The notes beneath the pieces are model-generated. The model was not told where the DNA came from, searched no databases, and saw only the letters and a program-made list of their open reading frames with translations. From positions 310,001 through 374,000 of the forward strand of contig NZ_CP103289.1 of assembly GCF_024757985.1 (NCBI RefSeq): a stretch of 64,000 nt of DNA, written 5' to 3'. Each line of letters opens with the position of its first letter. Within the stretch, counting starts at the first letter, position 1. Positions 53,006-61,170 of the stretch are shown here, one piece after another. Source of the DNA: Cellulomonas sp. NS3 (GTDB lineage Bacteria > Actinomycetota > Actinomycetes > Actinomycetales > Cellulomonadaceae). The position numbers and the translations under genes are program-made.

Positions 53006-53484
53006 GGCTGCTGCACCTCCTGGTCGAGCAGGAACCGCTCGAGCTCGGTCATGAGCGCGTTCTCCCCGGACGGGACGGCCATGACGTGGAGCTCCTTCTC
53101 GCCCTCCGGGCCGGTCGTCGTCAGGTACGGGTAGGTCAGCGCGACCTTGTCGGCCCAGGGCGACGTCGCGGTGAGGCCGCCGACGAGCACGTCGAGCTCA
53201 CCGCGCTCCATCGCGGCGACGAGCTCCTCCTCGCCCGCGACCGTCCACCCGACCTGCGCGTCGAGCGTCCCGGCGAAGTCCTCGACGAGGTCGACCTCGA
53301 GCCCGCTCGGCTCGCCCGCCTCGGCGTCGGTCCACGGCGGGCTGACCGAGACGCCGGCGCGCACGACCCCGCCGCGCAGCGAGTCGAGCGTCCCGTCGGG
53401 GTCGGTCGGGATCGTCGCGGAGCAGCCCCCGAGCACGAGCCCGAGAGCGGCGGCGACCGTGGCGGCGGTGAACTTCCTGGTCAC
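53002..53484 (-). CDS. Short extracellular solute-binding lipoprotein
   Basis: The 160-residue protein has a lipoprotein signal peptide (LGLVLGGCSA, Cys as lipidation site) and one lobe of a type 2 periplasmic binding fold (VVRAGVSVSPPWTDAEAGEPSGLEVDL split near 40-70; ELDVLVGGLTATSPWADKVALTYPYL near 97-122). The second lobe of amino-acid-binding proteins is absent; the ending (MAVPSGENALMTELERFL) looks native, so the protein may belong to a naturally short subfamily. GTG start with GATGGGG. Confidence 0.7.
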   Translation of the reverse strand: MTRKFTAATVAAALGLVLGGCSATIPTDPDGTLDSLRGGVVRAGVSVSPPWTDAEAGEPSGLEVDLVEDFAGTLDAQVGWTVAGEEELVAAMERGELDVLVGGLTATSPWADKVALTYPYLTTTGPEGEKELHVMAVPSGENALMTELERFLLDQEVQQP

Positions 53485-53528
53485 AGCCCCATCCAACCCC
53501 GGCCACGGGCTTCCGCACGTCGAGCGCG

Positions 53529-54539
53529 TCAGGGGACGACGTTCTCCGGCAGCACGATCGCGTCGTCCCGCGCGTCCCGGTCGGAGCCGTCGGAGGCGTC
53601 CGAGGCGTCGGCCGCGACGACCCGCGGCCGGGCGGTCTCGGCGAGCACGATCCCCCCGAGCACGACCGCGCCGCCGACGAGCTGCACGCCCGTCATCGCC
53701 TCGCCGAGCACGAGCCACGCGGCCGCCGACGCCGCCACGGGCTCGGTCATCCCGAGCAGCCCGGCCCGCGCGGCCCCGAGCATCCGGATGCCCCACAGGA
53801 ACAGCAGGTACGGCGTGACGGTGCCGAGCAGCACGATCCACGCGACGAGCAGCCACATCGGCGGCTCGGCGCCCGCGAGCGGGCCGGGCAGCGCGACGGC
53901 CTCACCGAGCGTCCCGACCGGGAACGTCCACAGCGGTTGCAGCACGATCCAGAAGAGCGCGGCGAAGCCCATCGACCACGCGTGCGTCGAGAGCGGGTCC
54001 CGCTCGGAGAGCAGGCGCTCGCCGAGCAGGTAGTAGCACGCGAGCGACACCGCGGAGGCGGCCGCCGCCAGCAGCCCGATCGCGTCGAGCACCACCCCGT
54101 CGCCGACCTGCGCGACGAGCGCGAGCCCGCCCAGGCACGCCGCGAGCGCCCACCACACCCGCGCGCGCACCTGCTCGCACAGCACGAACCGCGCCCACAG
54201 CGCGACGAGCAGGGGAGCGGTGTACTCGATGAGCAGCGCGAGCCCGACGGGCAGCCGGGAGATCGCGACGAGGTAGAACCACTGCACGAGCGCGACACCG
54301 ACGACGCCGAGCACCGCCATGACGGCGAGCTCCCGCCCGCGCAGCCGCAGCGACCCGCGGGAGAAGACGAGCGCCGCGGCGACGAGCACGACCGCGGAAC
54401 CGAGCGAGCGGATCTCGACGAGCCGCGTGGGGCTGAGGCCGGCCTGCATGGCGATCTTGGCGACGGTGCCGTTGACCGCGAAGAGCAGCGAGCCGACGAC
54501 GACGGCCAGAACGCCGAGCGGCGCCGAGGGACGGGACAC
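53529..54539 (-). CDS. EamA/DMT-family permease
   Basis: The 336-residue protein has ten hydrophobic segments in two EamA repeats (first ending LVAQVGD, second beginning IGLLAAAASAVSLACYYLLGERL). DMT transporters of this kind export amino acids or metabolites. The GTG at 54539 is exactly six bases after TACCCT (54546-54551, minus strand); a GTG at 54572 lies upstream of that box and is therefore unlikely. Divergent from the WXG-like gene. Confidence 0.87.
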   Translation of the reverse strand: MSRPSAPLGVLAVVVGSLLFAVNGTVAKIAMQAGLSPTRLVEIRSLGSAVVLVAAALVFSRGSLRLRGRELAVMAVLGVVGVALVQWFYLVAISRLPVGLALLIEYTAPLLVALWARFVLCEQVRARVWWALAACLGGLALVAQVGDGVVLDAIGLLAAAASAVSLACYYLLGERLLSERDPLSTHAWSMGFAALFWIVLQPLWTFPVGTLGEAVALPGPLAGAEPPMWLLVAWIVLLGTVTPYLLFLWGIRMLGAARAGLLGMTEPVAASAAAWLVLGEAMTGVQLVGGAVVLGGIVLAETARPRVVAADASDASDGSDRDARDDAIVLPENVVP

Positions 54540-54657
54540 CGGGTGAGGGTAACCGGGGAGCGGCTCGGACACCCCCAGCCTTTTCCGCGCGGCGACCTCG
54601 CACGGCCAGTGCGGGGGCGGGCGGGAGGTCCGCGCGTGTCGCCCTAGCGTCCGGCGC

Positions 54658-55002
54658 ATGGCAGAGGCATGGGGTGGGACCGGGTGGAGCGGCGGGACGC
54701 CGTCCGGGTGGACCGGTGGCGGCGCCGGCGCGGTCGCGCCGTTCGTGGCGCGCGCGGCGGGCACGGTGCACGACGCCGCGCGCCGGCTCGCCGCCGCCCA
54801 GCACGTCGACTGGGTCTCGGACGCCGCGTCGCGCTACCGCGAGGCGCTCGACGAGGCCCACCGGCAGGTGCTCGCGACCGCCGCACTGGTCGAGGCCGCG
54901 CTCGAGGACGTCCGGGCGGCCGACCGCGCGACGGCTCTGCAGGCGCTCGCGGCGGCGAGGACCGCGGCGGCGGCAGCGGGCGTGCCCGGCGGTGCGGGGT
55001 GA
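54658..55002 (+). CDS. WXG100-like small helical protein
   Basis: The 114-residue protein has a Gly/Trp-rich N-terminus (AWGGTGWSGGTPSGWTGGG), then two Ala-rich helices around VDWVSDAASRYREALDEAH, which has the W-x-x-x-A-A-x-x-Y-x-x-x-L spacing of WXG100/ESAT-6 proteins (W-V-S-D where W-x-G is usual). TAGCGT (54645-54650) lies seven bases before the ATG. Overlaps the hydrolase gene by GTGA. Role as partner or co-secreted protein is inference. Confidence 0.6.
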   Translation: MAEAWGGTGWSGGTPSGWTGGGAGAVAPFVARAAGTVHDAARRLAAAQHVDWVSDAASRYREALDEAHRQVLATAALVEAALEDVRAADRATALQALAAARTAAAAAGVPGGAG

Positions 55003-56561
55003 CGGCCGACCGAGCCGCCGACGGCTCCGACGACGCCGCCGGCCCCTTCGGCCGGGGTGTCGCCGACCGGGCGCCCGGGTGCGCCGCCGAACCCGGGGGC
55101 ATCCGGGTCACGGGCGGCTACGGCGGCACGGTGGCCCGGCTCGAGGACCTCCGTCGCGCCGCGGTCGAGCTGCGCTCCGCCGCCGACCTGCTCGACGACG
55201 CCACCGCGACGCTCGCGACCGCCGAGCGCGTGACGTGGGCCGGACCCGACGGGCTCACGGCCGGGCAGCACGCGCGTGCGGCGCTCGCACCGCTGGGTCG
55301 CGGGCCTACTACCCCAGCGGCGACGGCGGCGCGCGTGCGGGACCTCGCGCGGTCGCTCGACCGCGCGGCCGAGGGCTACGCGGCGGCTGAGAGCGGCGCC
55401 GAGCGCGTCGTCCGCGGACTCACCGCCGTCGGCGCGACCCTGCTGGCGCAGACGCCGCTGCGGTTCGCCGCCGGCCAGGTGGTCGTCGCGGGGCTCGCGG
55501 GAGGGCTCGTCCTCGAGGGTGCGGTGCACCGCAGCACGGGGCGGTGGGTCGGGCCGGCCGACCTCGTGCGCTCGGGCGCCGCGGAGACGATGCTCTACGG
55601 CGTCGCGACCTACCTGCGGGCGCTGCGGCCCGGTCTGCAGCTCCCCGTCCGGGCCCCCGTCGGCGAGGCGGTCGCCCCGCTGGCCCGCCGCCTCGGCACC
55701 GGCGAGGTGCGCGTCGTCCCGGTGGTCCCGTCGCTCGCGCAGCGGCTCGGCGTCGCACCGGTGCAGCCGACGCTCCTGGTGCCCGTGCTGCCCCGCTGGC
55801 CGAGGACCGCCGACGGCCCGCGCAGCACCGCGGACGTGCTGGCGGAGGTGCGGACCGGCTACGCGGGAGCGCCGGGGACGGTCGCGGTGTCCCGGCTCGA
55901 CCACCCCGACGGCACGAGGTCCTGGGTCGTGGCCGTCCCCGGCACGGAGGACCACGTGCCCTGGACGACCAACCCGCTCAACGACCCCTCGAACCTACGG
56001 CTCACCGCCGGGATCGCGGCCGCCTCCGCGGGGCTCGTGGTGGGCGCGCTCACGCAGGCGGGCGTGCGCAGGGGCGAGCCGGTGATGCTCGCCGGGCACA
56101 GCCAGGGCGGCATGGCAGCCGCACGCGTGGCCGCTGACCCGGGGGTGCGCGAGCGGTTCACCATCACACACGTGCTCACGGCGGGGTCGCCCGTGGCCCC
56201 GATGCCCGTGCCCCCCGACGTGCGGCTCCTGAGCCTGGAGCACGCGACCGACCTGGTCCCCGTCACGGATGCCGTCCCGGGCACGGACGCGCCGAACCGC
56301 ACGTCCGTGCGCGTGGAGCTCGCGCAGTCGCCCGACGTCCGGGACCGCCTCGCGGCGCGCGGGGTGATCGACGCGCACTCGCCCGAGGTCTACGTCCGGT
56401 CGGCGGAGCGGATGGCGGAGCGCGCGGCCGCCCACCCGTCGCTGCGGGACTGGGACGCGTCCGTGCAGGACCGGATCTACGGCGCGCCCGGCACCACCGC
56501 GACGGTCACCGAGTACCAGGGGACGGTCGTCAGTCCCGGCTCCTCGGGACCGCGACGCTGA
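54999..56561 (+). CDS. Alpha/beta hydrolase with WXG100-like N-terminal region
   Basis: The 520-residue protein has a helical N-terminus (about 37-150) with a turn VTWAGPDGLTAGQHARAAL and a following GYAAAES (a YxxxE element like T7SS export signals), a hydrophobic stretch (about 165-190) and a C-terminal lipase-type alpha/beta hydrolase: VVAVPGTEDHVPWTT, nucleophile AGHSQGGMAAARVA (Ser in GHSQG), Asp in HATDLVPVTD, His in DAHSPEVYVRSA. Substrate unknown. The 3' end overlaps the convergent holin-like gene by 32 bases. Confidence 0.72.
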   Translation: MTADRAADGSDDAAGPFGRGVADRAPGCAAEPGGIRVTGGYGGTVARLEDLRRAAVELRSAADLLDDATATLATAERVTWAGPDGLTAGQHARAALAPLGRGPTTPAATAARVRDLARSLDRAAEGYAAAESGAERVVRGLTAVGATLLAQTPLRFAAGQVVVAGLAGGLVLEGAVHRSTGRWVGPADLVRSGAAETMLYGVATYLRALRPGLQLPVRAPVGEAVAPLARRLGTGEVRVVPVVPSLAQRLGVAPVQPTLLVPVLPRWPRTADGPRSTADVLAEVRTGYAGAPGTVAVSRLDHPDGTRSWVVAVPGTEDHVPWTTNPLNDPSNLRLTAGIAAASAGLVVGALTQAGVRRGEPVMLAGHSQGGMAAARVAADPGVRERFTITHVLTAGSPVAPMPVPPDVRLLSLEHATDLVPVTDAVPGTDAPNRTSVRVELAQSPDVRDRLAARGVIDAHSPEVYVRSAERMAERAAAHPSLRDWDASVQDRIYGAPGTTATVTEYQGTVVSPGSSGPRR

Positions 56562-56910
56562 GCACGAAGCTCACGACCGCGATGATCAGCGCGCCGACGA
56601 GCGCGGTCCAGAAGTCGTCGATCCGCAGGCCCCAGTCGGCGCGCTCGGTGATCCACGCCGTGAGCATGAGCATCAGGGCGTTGACCACGAGCGTGAAGAG
56701 CCCGAGCGTCAGGATGTACAGCGGCAGGGACAGGAGCGCCACGAGCGGCTTCACGACCGCGTTGACGATCCCGAAGATCAGGGCGACGAGCAGGATGATG
56801 CCTGCGCGCTCGGCGGTGCTGTCACCCCCGACGACCGTCAGCCCGGACAGCAGGAGCGTCGCGAGCCAGATCGCGACGCCGTTGATGAGGACCCGCAGCA
56901 CGAAACCCAT
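56530..56910 (-). CDS. Phage-holin-superfamily IV membrane protein (YvlD-like)
   Basis: The 126-residue protein has four membrane segments; FGIVNAVVKPLVALLSLPLYILTLGLFTLVVNALML is the signature stretch (about 49-84) of the PF04020 family, which is chromosomal and not from phage despite the name. Function unknown. The ATG at 56910 is used; a longer frame upstream overlaps the hisC promoter. Confidence 0.85.
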   Translation of the reverse strand: MGFVLRVLINGVAIWLATLLLSGLTVVGGDSTAERAGIILLVALIFGIVNAVVKPLVALLSLPLYILTLGLFTLVVNALMLMLTAWITERADWGLRIDDFWTALVGALIIAVVSFVLSVAVPRSRD

Positions 56911-57004
56911 GGTCGCGATCCTGCCACCGCGGGCGCGCGCAGGCCGGAAACCCGGCCGGTGGGTGCACGCAGGTGCGTCGGCGCGTGCTGGCATGCTGGG
57001 CACC

Positions 57005-58069
57005 GTGACCCAGGTCCCGCTCCGTCCCGCCGTCGCCCACCTCCCCGCGTACGTCCCCGGTGCGCGCGTGCCCGTCGGCGCCGCCGCGTTCAAGCTCTCG
57101 TCCAACGAGAACCCGTACCCGCCGCTCGCCTCGGTCGTCGCCGCGATCTGCGACGCCGCGCAGGACGTCAACCGGTACCCCGACATGTACGCGACCGAGC
57201 TCACCGAGGCGATCGCGGCGGACCTCGGCGTGGACCCGGCGCAGGTCGTCACCGGTACCGGCTCCGTGGCGGTCCTCAACCACGTGCTCGACGCGGTCGT
57301 GAACGCCAAGGACGAGGTCGTCTACCCGTGGCGCTCGTTCGAGGCGTACCCGATCGCGGTCGCCCTGGCGCACGCCGAGGGGGTCCCGGTGCCCGTGCGC
57401 GACGACGGCCGGCTCGACCTCCCGGCGATGGCCGCGGCCGTCACGCCACGCACCCGCGCGGTCCTCGTGTGCACCCCCAACAACCCGACGGGCCCGGCGG
57501 TCCGCGCCGACGAGCTCGCCCACCTGCTCGAGCAGGTCCCCGGCAACGTCCTCGTGGTGCTCGACGAGGCCTACGTCGAGTTCGTGCGCGACCCCGACGT
57601 GCCCGACGCGCTCGCGGTCCTCGCGAAGCACCCGAACGTCGTCGTCCTGCGCACGTTCTCCAAGGCGTACGGGCTCGCGGGCCTGCGCGTCGGGTTCGCC
57701 GTCGCGCGCCCGCGCCTCGCGGCGGGCATCCGTGCCGCGTCGACGCCGTTCGGCGTCTCCCACGTCGGGCAGATGGCGGCGCTCGCGTCGCTGCGCGCCA
57801 AGGACGAGCTGCTGGAGCGCGTCGAGTCGGTCGTGCAGGAGCGCTCGCGCATGCTCGCGGGCCTGCGCGTGCAGGGCTGGACGGTGCCGGACAGCGAGGC
57901 GAACTTCGTGTGGCTCCCGCTCGGCGAGCGCGCCACGGCGTTCGCGCAGGAGGCCACCCGAGCGGGGGTGCTCGTGCGGCCCTTCGCGGGCGACGGGGTG
58001 CGGGTCAGCGTCGGCGAGCCCGAGGCGACGGCGGTGCTGCTCGAGGTCGCGGAGTCGTTCCGCCGCTGA
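57005..58069 (+). CDS. hisC: Histidinol-phosphate (or aromatic) aminotransferase
   Basis: The 354-residue PLP enzyme is fold-type I: KLSSNENPYPPL (30-41), TGTGSVAVLNHVL, CTPNNPTGP, VLDEAYVEF and the Schiff-base Lys220 in TFSKAYGLAGLRVGFA. It transaminates imidazole-acetol phosphate in histidine synthesis; since it stands apart from any his operon, an aromatic aminotransferase role (Pat/ArAT) is equally possible. GTG 57005 and ATG 56993 both fit; CATGCT at eight bases supports the GTG. Confidence 0.88.
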   Translation: MTQVPLRPAVAHLPAYVPGARVPVGAAAFKLSSNENPYPPLASVVAAICDAAQDVNRYPDMYATELTEAIAADLGVDPAQVVTGTGSVAVLNHVLDAVVNAKDEVVYPWRSFEAYPIAVALAHAEGVPVPVRDDGRLDLPAMAAAVTPRTRAVLVCTPNNPTGPAVRADELAHLLEQVPGNVLVVLDEAYVEFVRDPDVPDALAVLAKHPNVVVLRTFSKAYGLAGLRVGFAVARPRLAAGIRAASTPFGVSHVGQMAALASLRAKDELLERVESVVQERSRMLAGLRVQGWTVPDSEANFVWLPLGERATAFAQEATRAGVLVRPFAGDGVRVSVGEPEATAVLLEVAESFRR

Positions 58070-58245
58070 CGGCGTCGCGCGTCCCGACGTCCGCCTGCCG
58101 GCGTGCGCGTCCCGCCTCGCGACGGGCGGCGTCCGTCGACCGGGCGCGTGGCGTCCGGCTGTCGTGGTGCGGGGTCCGTCCCGGGTGGGTGGAGACGCCC
58201 GGTCGGCCGATGTGGGCGGCCCGGACCGGTGCCTACGCTCGATGC

Positions 58246-58941
58246 GTGCAGGATGAGTACGTCCTCGGGACGCTTCCCCGCGGGCTGCGGGTGCGTGCCT
58301 CGGCGATCTCGACCGCCCGCGGGCTGCTCGTCCTCCTCGGCACAGGGGTGGGGCTCGTGCTGGCCTCCCGCGCCCGGGTCGACGGCTCCGTGGTGACCGT
58401 CGTGCTCGTGGTCGCCGCGGCGCTCGTGGCCGTCGTGCTCGTCGGGCTCCAGTCGATGACGCCGTACGACCGGCAGCTGCTCCGTGACACGCGGCGGCGC
58501 ACGCTCGCGCCCCTCGACCCGACCGGACGCACGCCGGAGCTGACGGTCGCGCTGCGTCCCGGGCCGATCAACCGCCGGCGTCTGCGCGACGCGCCTCCGG
58601 ACCTGAGGTCGCTGACCGCCGACCTGCACGGCCTCCGTGTGCCGGGCTGGCTGATCGAGGGCCGGCCGGCGGGGCTCCGGCCGGCAGACGTCGTGCACGT
58701 GCCGTGGCGCGCCGTGCGGCGCTGGCGGGTCCGGGCCGACAGCGAAGGCCCCGACGTCTGGGTGATCGACTGCGCACCGACCCCGGGTGCGCCGGGAACG
58801 GGCACCCGCGCGCGCTGGCGCGTGCGCCGTCCCGAGATCACCGACGAGGTGGCGGTGCTCGACTTCGCCCGGGCGTTCGGGCAGGTCACGGTCGAGCTCG
58901 AGGCGTCGGTCGGCGGGCGGGGGCCCGCGGCGGGCGCGTGA
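58246..58941 (+). CDS. Two-TM membrane protein of unknown function
   Basis: The 231-residue protein has two hydrophobic segments near residues 22-65 and a cytoplasmic domain rich in Arg/Pro; VVHVPWRAVRRWRV and DVWVIDCAP suggest a PH-like beta-barrel but this is weak. TACGCT (58234-58239) ends exactly six bases before the GTG: leaderless. No recognised family. Confidence 0.65.
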   Translation: MQDEYVLGTLPRGLRVRASAISTARGLLVLLGTGVGLVLASRARVDGSVVTVVLVVAAALVAVVLVGLQSMTPYDRQLLRDTRRRTLAPLDPTGRTPELTVALRPGPINRRRLRDAPPDLRSLTADLHGLRVPGWLIEGRPAGLRPADVVHVPWRAVRRWRVRADSEGPDVWVIDCAPTPGAPGTGTRARWRVRRPEITDEVAVLDFARAFGQVTVELEASVGGRGPAAGA

Positions 58942-59074
58942 CGGGGAGCCGCCCGTCTGCACCGCGCGGGTCGCGGAGCGCCACGCCCGCGCGGCGCTGG
59001 GAGGGGGACCCAGCGCCTGCGCCGCGCGGTGCCGGTGAGCGCCTCGTCGCGCCTGCTGTCCGGGAGAAACGCTC

Positions 59075-59103
59075 TTGTGTCGGATCATCCGAACTCGTAC
59101 TGT
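59075..59103 (+). promoter_or_regulatory. Promoter with MarR-type operator in the spacer
   Basis: TTGTGT (59075-59080), a 17-bp spacer and TACTGT (59098-59103) are a good promoter; transcription would start at or next to the GTG at 59111. TCGGAT-C-ATCCGA (59080-59092) is a perfect 13-bp inverted repeat in the spacer. The MarR protein coded second in this operon is the likely ligand. Confidence 0.65.
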
Positions 59104-59110
59104 CGCGCCT

Positions 59111-59976
59111 GTGACCCGCACCCCCGCGCCCGCTCCGTGGTCGGCCGCTCTGCCGCCGGCCGCGACTCCCTCCTCCGTCCGGCTCCACCAGCTCCCCACC
59201 GGGACCTACGAGACGCGGGCGTGTTCGCGGTGACGGGCGGGAGGTTCCGGGACCGTCGCCGGTTCGCCGCCACGTCGGTGCTCGTCCAGCACCCCGACGG
59301 TGACCTCCTGATCGACGCGGGCTTCGGCGCGCACCTCGACGAGCACGTCCGCCTCCTCCCCAGGATCGAGCGGGCGCCGTTCGAGCGGGGGCGGACCGTC
59401 CGGGAGCAGCTCGACGCCGTCGGCTACGACGTCTCGCGGCTGCTCGGGGTCCTGGTGACGCACGTGCACTGGGACCACGTCAGCGGGCTCGACTCGCTGG
59501 ACGTGCCGATCTGGCTGACGCGTGAGGAACGGGAGTACGGGTCCACCGACTCCCACGGCGCGGTGTTCCGGGCCGTCTCCGCCGGGCGGGAGCTCCGGGA
59601 GTACGCGTGGGACGGGCCGCCGTACCTCGGCTTCCCGGCGAGCCACGACGTCCACGGCGACGGGTCCGTCGTGGTCGCCCGGGCCGGCGGGCACACGCCC
59701 GGCTCCGTGGTGGTGTTCGTCTCCCTCCCGACGGGCGAGCGGTACGGGTTCATCGGGGACCTCACGTGGCAGCTCGACGGCATCGAGCGGCGCGCCGCGC
59801 GTCCGTGGCTCCTGCGCCGCCTGGCGGACGTCGACGCCGACCTCGTCCGGACCGGGTTGGACCGCAGCATCGCGCTGCGCGACGTCGTCCACGTCGTCCC
59901 GTCGCACGACGTCTCCGCGTACGACCCGATCCCCGTGCTGGGGTCCACCCCCGTGCAGGGAGGTGCGCGACCGTGA
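59111..59976 (+). CDS. MBL-fold metallo-hydrolase, probably frameshifted
   Basis: The metal site is intact: THVHWDH near 59458-59478 (HxHxDH), GGHTPGS, FIGDLTW and VPSHD, as in quorum-quenching lactonase-like MBL enzymes. The promoter-supported GTG at 59111 opens a frame reading LHQLPTGTYETR, which then runs into TGA at 59231; the MBL frame continues GVFAVTGGRF. Restoring one G in the GGG run at 59217-59219 joins them as YETRGVFAV. So a 1-nt deletion, real or a sequencing error, is likely. Initiation at GTG 59221 could still give a protein lacking about 35 residues. Confidence 0.7.
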
Positions 59977-60455
59977 GCGCGACGCCGGTCCCCCCGGGCA
60001 GCCCGCCGACCCTCGGCCCCGGCCCGGACTCCGAGATGACGTGGCTGCTGCACCGCGCCGCCCAGCGCATGCGCGCGGCGACCGGGGCCGCCGCCGAGAA
60101 GCACGGCCGCTCCCTGCGCGACCACATCGTCCTGAGCGCGCTGCACAAGTCCCCGGGCCTGACGCAGATCGAGCTCGGCCGCGCGCTCGGCATGGACAAG
60201 ACCACGCTGACGAGCGAGCTCGACCGGCTCGAGCGCGCCGGGCTCGTCGAGCGCAGCGTCGACCCCCGTGACCGCCGGGCGCGTGTGCTCGCCCTGACGG
60301 CAGCCGGCGACGAGGCCCGTCGCGCCGTCGCGGCCGACGCCGAGCAGGCGGAGTCCACCGCGCTGGCCGCGTTCAGCGGCGCCGAGGTGGCCGCGCTCCG
60401 GCGGATGCTGTTCGTCCTCGTCGGCACGAGCGAGGACCCGGGGACCTGCGTGTGA
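59973..60455 (+). CDS. MarR-family transcriptional regulator
   Basis: The 160-residue protein has an HTH (LTQIELGRALGMDKTTLTSELDRLERAGLV, about 60-90) and wing ERSVDPRDRRARVLALTAAG, the classical MarR pattern. GGGAGG precedes the GTG, which overlaps the MBL gene stop (GTGA). It probably represses the operon through the inverted repeat at 59080. Confidence 0.88.
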   Translation: MSATPVPPGSPPTLGPGPDSEMTWLLHRAAQRMRAATGAAAEKHGRSLRDHIVLSALHKSPGLTQIELGRALGMDKTTLTSELDRLERAGLVERSVDPRDRRARVLALTAAGDEARRAVAADAEQAESTALAAFSGAEVAALRRMLFVLVGTSEDPGTCV

Positions 60456-60518
60456 GGGCGTGTCGGTGGGCCGTCCTACCGTGAGCGCGACCACACCGGC
60501 GCGCGTCCGAGGAGCCCC

Positions 60519-61073
60519 ATGACCACGTTCACCGACCGCCCGGGCACCGCCCTGGTCGTCATCGACGTCCAGAAGGGTGTCGTCGCCGAGGCCCACGAGC
60601 GTGACGCGGTCGTCGGGCGCATCGCGACGCTCGTGGAGCGGGCGCGCAGCGAGCACGTCCCGGTCGTGTGGGTGCAGCACTCCGACGAGGACCTGGCGCT
60701 GGGCAGCGAGTCCTGGGAGTACGTGCCGGAGCTGGTGCGCGACGAGGCCGAGCCGCTCGTGCACAAGCTCTACGGCGACTCGTTCGAGGGCACGGAGCTC
60801 GAGGAGGTGCTCGCCGCCGCGCGCGTCGGGCGGCTCGTGGTGGCCGGGGCGCAGACCGACGCGTGCATCCGCTCGACCATCCACGGCGCGCTCACCCGCG
60901 GGTACGACGTGACGCTCGTCGGCGACGCGCACACCACCGACGACCAGAGCCCGTGGGGTGCGCCGCCGCCCGCACAGGTCATCGCGCACACCAACCTCTA
61001 CTGGCGCTACCAGTCGGCACCCGGGCGCTCCGGCGGCGTCGTCGACGCGGCGGACGTCAGCTTCACCGCCTGA
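60519..61073 (+). CDS. Isochorismatase-family cysteine hydrolase
   Basis: The 184-residue protein has the Asp-Lys-Cys triad: Asp16 (VVIDVQKGV), Lys83 (VHKLYGDSF) and Cys116 (AGAQTDACIRST), with the cis-peptide region before the Cys. Such enzymes hydrolyse nicotinamide, carbamoylated amines or isochorismate; the substrate cannot be read from sequence. GAGGAG precedes the ATG and TACCGT (60477-60482) is its likely -10, so it is a separate unit from the MarR gene. Confidence 0.88.
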   Translation: MTTFTDRPGTALVVIDVQKGVVAEAHERDAVVGRIATLVERARSEHVPVVWVQHSDEDLALGSESWEYVPELVRDEAEPLVHKLYGDSFEGTELEEVLAAARVGRLVVAGAQTDACIRSTIHGALTRGYDVTLVGDAHTTDDQSPWGAPPPAQVIAHTNLYWRYQSAPGRSGGVVDAADVSFTA

Positions 61074-61170
61074 GGCCGGGCCGCACCGTCCGGCACGCCG
61101 TCACGCGGCGCCCGCGCCGGGCCCGCCGCCTCCCGCGCCCGGCTCCCACGCCCGGTCCCCGTCCCCGCCG

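Noticed and set aside
56530-56910. Prophage hint from the holin-superfamily protein
   Set aside because: PF04020/YvlD proteins are ordinary chromosomal genes; no other phage gene is near.
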